DNA of 7,640 nt from an uncultured Collinsella sp. (lineage in GTDB: Bacteria > Actinomycetota > Coriobacteriia > Coriobacteriales > Coriobacteriaceae): positions 1 through 7,640 of the forward strand of contig UQTW01000043.1 of assembly GCA_900544115.1 (NCBI GenBank), given 5' to 3'. This document shows positions 6,140-7,640 of the stretch, one piece after another; position 1 is the stretch's first letter; every line of letters begins with the position of its first letter. The notes beneath the pieces were generated by a model. That model saw nothing but the letters and a program-made list of their open reading frames with translations, had not been told where the DNA came from and did not search any database. Made by a program: the position numbers and the translations under genes.

Positions 6140-6917
6140 ACCCACTCCCAATCGCAGGATTCTCGGTTGCCACTGCGGGCTGCTCCGCCTTTTTCTTCTC
6201 GCCCAAAACCGTCATCGCGACGACGATGATCGCGGCAAAGATCGCCACGCCCGTCGTGCTAATGCCAAAGTAGGCGACGAGGAAGAAGCCAGCGAAGAAG
6301 AACGGAGCCACCGTTTTGTTCATAATCATCTGCGCCAGCATCGCAAAGCCGAGTGCGGGCAAGAAGGCGGCGGCGACATCCATGCCGGTCTGAACGAAAT
6401 CGGGGATGATGTTGAGCAGGCTGGCGACGGCATCGGCGCCAAAGAAGAATGCCAGGGGAATGATCAGCAGGCCGCACCAGCTCTGCGCGTAACCGGCGAT
6501 GAGCATGTTGCGCGTGATGGCCTTGGTGTCTCCGTCCTCGACGTTTTTGTCGATACGGTGCACCAGCAGCAGCATGACCGGCTGGCCCAGGGCCGTATCG
6601 AGCGCCAGGACGATCGTTGCGATGGCAATGCCCAGGGTCAGGGCCGCCGAAGCGTCCGCGCCGGCCTGCATGGCAAGCGACACGCCCAGAATGGTTCCGG
6701 AAATCGTATCGGGCGGGTTATACGCACCGACCGAGATGGCGCCGACCATGGCAAGCTCCATCGTGGCGCCCATAATGGTGCCGGTCACCATGTCGCCCAT
6801 GACAAGGCCGACCAACGGTCCGAGCACAATGGGGCGCTGAAGGTAACTCGTACCGGTCAGCCACTCGGAATAGCCCAAAAGGGCGATCAGGAAAATCAGG
6901 ATCGTCTTGATAACCAT
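6126..6917 (-). CDS. PTS mannose-family transporter subunit IIC
   Basis: EIIC forms the substrate-translocating channel of the mannose/sorbose-family PTS. The 263-residue protein is almost all hydrophobic. The N-terminal third carries the family core RPIVLGPLVGLVMGD (28-42), then TGTIMGATMELAMVGAISVG (45-64), and the conserved Pro-Pro-Asp at 68-70 (AYNPPDTISG). Further membrane segments are visible at about 93-118, 148-160, 183-198 and 204-238. The tail from 240 is hydrophilic (KKKAEQ) and lies outside the membrane. The start at 6917 has AGGGG 5 nt upstream, and that site overlaps the EIIB stop codon 8 nt away. Length fits the family. The subset of the family (mannose, N-acetylgalactosamine, sorbose or Amadori-compound type) cannot be settled by eye. 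Confidence 0.95.
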   Translation of the reverse strand: MVIKTILIFLIALLGYSEWLTGTSYLQRPIVLGPLVGLVMGDMVTGTIMGATMELAMVGAISVGAYNPPDTISGTILGVSLAMQAGADASAALTLGIAIATIVLALDTALGQPVMLLLVHRIDKNVEDGDTKAITRNMLIAGYAQSWCGLLIIPLAFFFGADAVASLLNIIPDFVQTGMDVAAAFLPALGFAMLAQMIMNKTVAPFFFAGFFLVAYFGISTTGVAIFAAIIVVAMTVLGEKKKAEQPAVATENPAIGSGFDEF

Positions 6918-6925
6918 GACAGCCC

Positions 6926-7396
6926 CTAACCGATGACCTTTGCGGCGTCAGTCTTCGCATCTGCCGGAATCATCTGAATGAACAGCTCATAGCCCTCGCC
7001 GAGCAGCTCCTTCACGTAAGCCTCGTTCTCGGGCGTGAGGAATACGCTCGTCGAGACCTGGCGGGCATCCTCGCTAAAGGCCACATTGCCGAGGTTGATC
7101 TTCTTGAAGCCCATCGCCCTGGCGACGGCACCGGCCTGTTGGATCGTCTCGCAAACCACGAAGAGCTTGTACTTGTCGGTCACACCGCTCTGAAGCGCCT
7201 TGACGGCGTCCTCGGTGTTTTTGACGACGACCTTGCAGCCCTCCGGCTTTGCAAGGGACAGGGCCTGCAGACGAAGCTTGTCGTTGAGGACCGTGTCGCT
7301 CACTAACAGGATGCAGTCGGCACCCAGAGCCGAGGTCCAGCTAACGGCAACCTGGCCGTGCAGCAGTCGATAATCTACACGAATCATCTGAATCAT
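6926..7396 (-). CDS. PTS mannose-family phosphotransfer subunit IIB
   Basis: EIIB is a soluble cytoplasmic carrier that takes phosphate from EIIA and gives it to the incoming sugar at EIIC/EIID. The 156-residue protein shows the family N-terminus IRVDYRLLHGQVAVSWT (5-21), with the phosphorylated histidine expected at H13. QMIPADAKTD (141-150) is the usual C-terminal stretch. Length is close to the typical 160. The common Asp of RIDDRLIHG is Tyr (Y9) here, a mild variation. The first ATG at 7396 is preferred over Met4 because AGGGAG lies 6 nt before it. It lies 17 nt after EIIA and 8 nt before EIIC, so it is part of one transcription unit. Confidence 0.95.
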   Translation of the reverse strand: MIQMIRVDYRLLHGQVAVSWTSALGADCILLVSDTVLNDKLRLQALSLAKPEGCKVVVKNTEDAVKALQSGVTDKYKLFVVCETIQQAGAVARAMGFKKINLGNVAFSEDARQVSTSVFLTPENEAYVKELLGEGYELFIQMIPADAKTDAAKVIG

Positions 7397-7413
7397 GATG
7401 TGCTCCCTAGCGA

Positions 7414-7427
7414 TTAAAACTCATCGA
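7414..7427. repeat. 14-base repeat, copy 2, at the EIIA end
   Basis: Same 14 bases as 6126-6139. On the minus strand it encodes the last residues Asp-Glu-Phe and stop of EIIA. The ATG inside it opens only a 5-codon ORF here, so unlike copy 1 it starts no gene. Confidence 0.6.
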
Positions 7428-7640
7428 GTTCGGCCTGCCCCAGCAGGTCGTTGACGTACTTGACCTTGGTGTCGTCCGCCTCGACGATCTGGCGAATGGC
7501 CTCATCGATCGGGGTGGAGTCGGGCACGAACAGCAGCTGAATAAGGAGCGGCAGGTTCATATTGGTCACCAGGTGCGTGTTGGGGCGCGTCTGGACGATC
7601 TTGGTGAACTCGTTGTTGACGCTGCCGCCAAAGAGGTCGG
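7414..7640 (-). CDS. PTS mannose-family subunit IIA, C-terminal half
   Basis: Only the last 74 residues are in the window; the N-terminus, including the phosphorylated histidine near residue 10, lies beyond the right edge. I translated the fragment by hand. It begins DLFGGSVNNEFTKIV, matching the conserved Asp-Leu-Phe-Gly-Gly-Ser stretch near the middle of mannose-family EIIA, and continues THLVTNMNLPLLIQLLF, the usual Asn-Met-Asn-Leu-Pro region. EIIA accepts phosphate from HPr and passes it to EIIB. It ends LGQAELDEF. Assuming the usual length of about 140 residues, roughly half is missing. It is a stand-alone IIA rather than a IIAB fusion, since a stop codon and an EIIB start follow. Confidence 0.9.
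   Translation of the reverse strand, partial: DLFGGSVNNEFTKIVQTRPNTHLVTNMNLPLLIQLLFVPDSTPIDEAIRQIVEADDTKVKYVNDLLGQAELDEF

Noticed and set aside
6137..6151. EIID starting at TTG 6151
   Set aside because: The ATG at 6136 opens with a normal EIID N-terminus and has GGGAG 8 nt upstream.
1..7640. CRISPR arrays, insertion sequences, tRNA or rRNA genes, phage genes
   Set aside because: No regularly spaced repeats, transposase-like frames, terminal repeats or RNA gene signatures were seen; the window is filled by metabolic and transport genes.

Overview
The window is GC-rich and every gene in it lies on the minus strand, so the genes read from the right edge towards the left. The high GC, close gene packing, strong GGAGG-type ribosome binding sites, a short-form histidine ATP phosphoribosyltransferase and a mannose-family PTS fit a Gram-positive gut actinobacterium of the Coriobacteriia (Collinsella-like). 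That assignment is inferred from gene content and style, not from a marker gene.

Right part (about 5300-7640): a mannose/sorbose-family phosphotransferase system in the order EIIA (C-terminal half only, cut by the window edge), EIIB, EIIC, EIID. Gaps are 17 and 8 nt, and EIIC and EIID overlap by 11 nt. After EIID comes a strong hairpin with a short U tract (5234-5268). Almost touching it is a gene for a TIM-barrel sugar epimerase (4380-5216) that most resembles the fructoselysine 3-epimerase FrlC group. PTS plus epimerase suggests uptake and phosphorylation of a sugar or sugar-amine adduct followed by epimerisation. Amadori compounds are a candidate substrate, but this is inference.

Left part (1-4210): a histidine biosynthesis operon. 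It starts with a single 571-residue protein that joins HisZ (HisRS-like regulatory subunit) to short-form HisG (ATP phosphoribosyltransferase), followed by hisD (histidinol dehydrogenase) and hisC (histidinol-phosphate aminotransferase, cut by the left edge). hisD and hisC are tightly coupled. hisZG and hisD are separated by 106 nt holding a GC-rich hairpin. The 169-nt region upstream of hisZG holds a perfect 12-bp hairpin and probably the operon's promoter.

The most notable points are the HisZ-HisG fusion with its Cys-rich substrate loop, the PTS/FrlC-like pairing, and a set of hairpins at gene junctions that probably set transcript boundaries. I see no RNA genes, mobile elements, CRISPR arrays or clearly new defence or mobile system. 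No gene-free stretch exceeds 300 nt.
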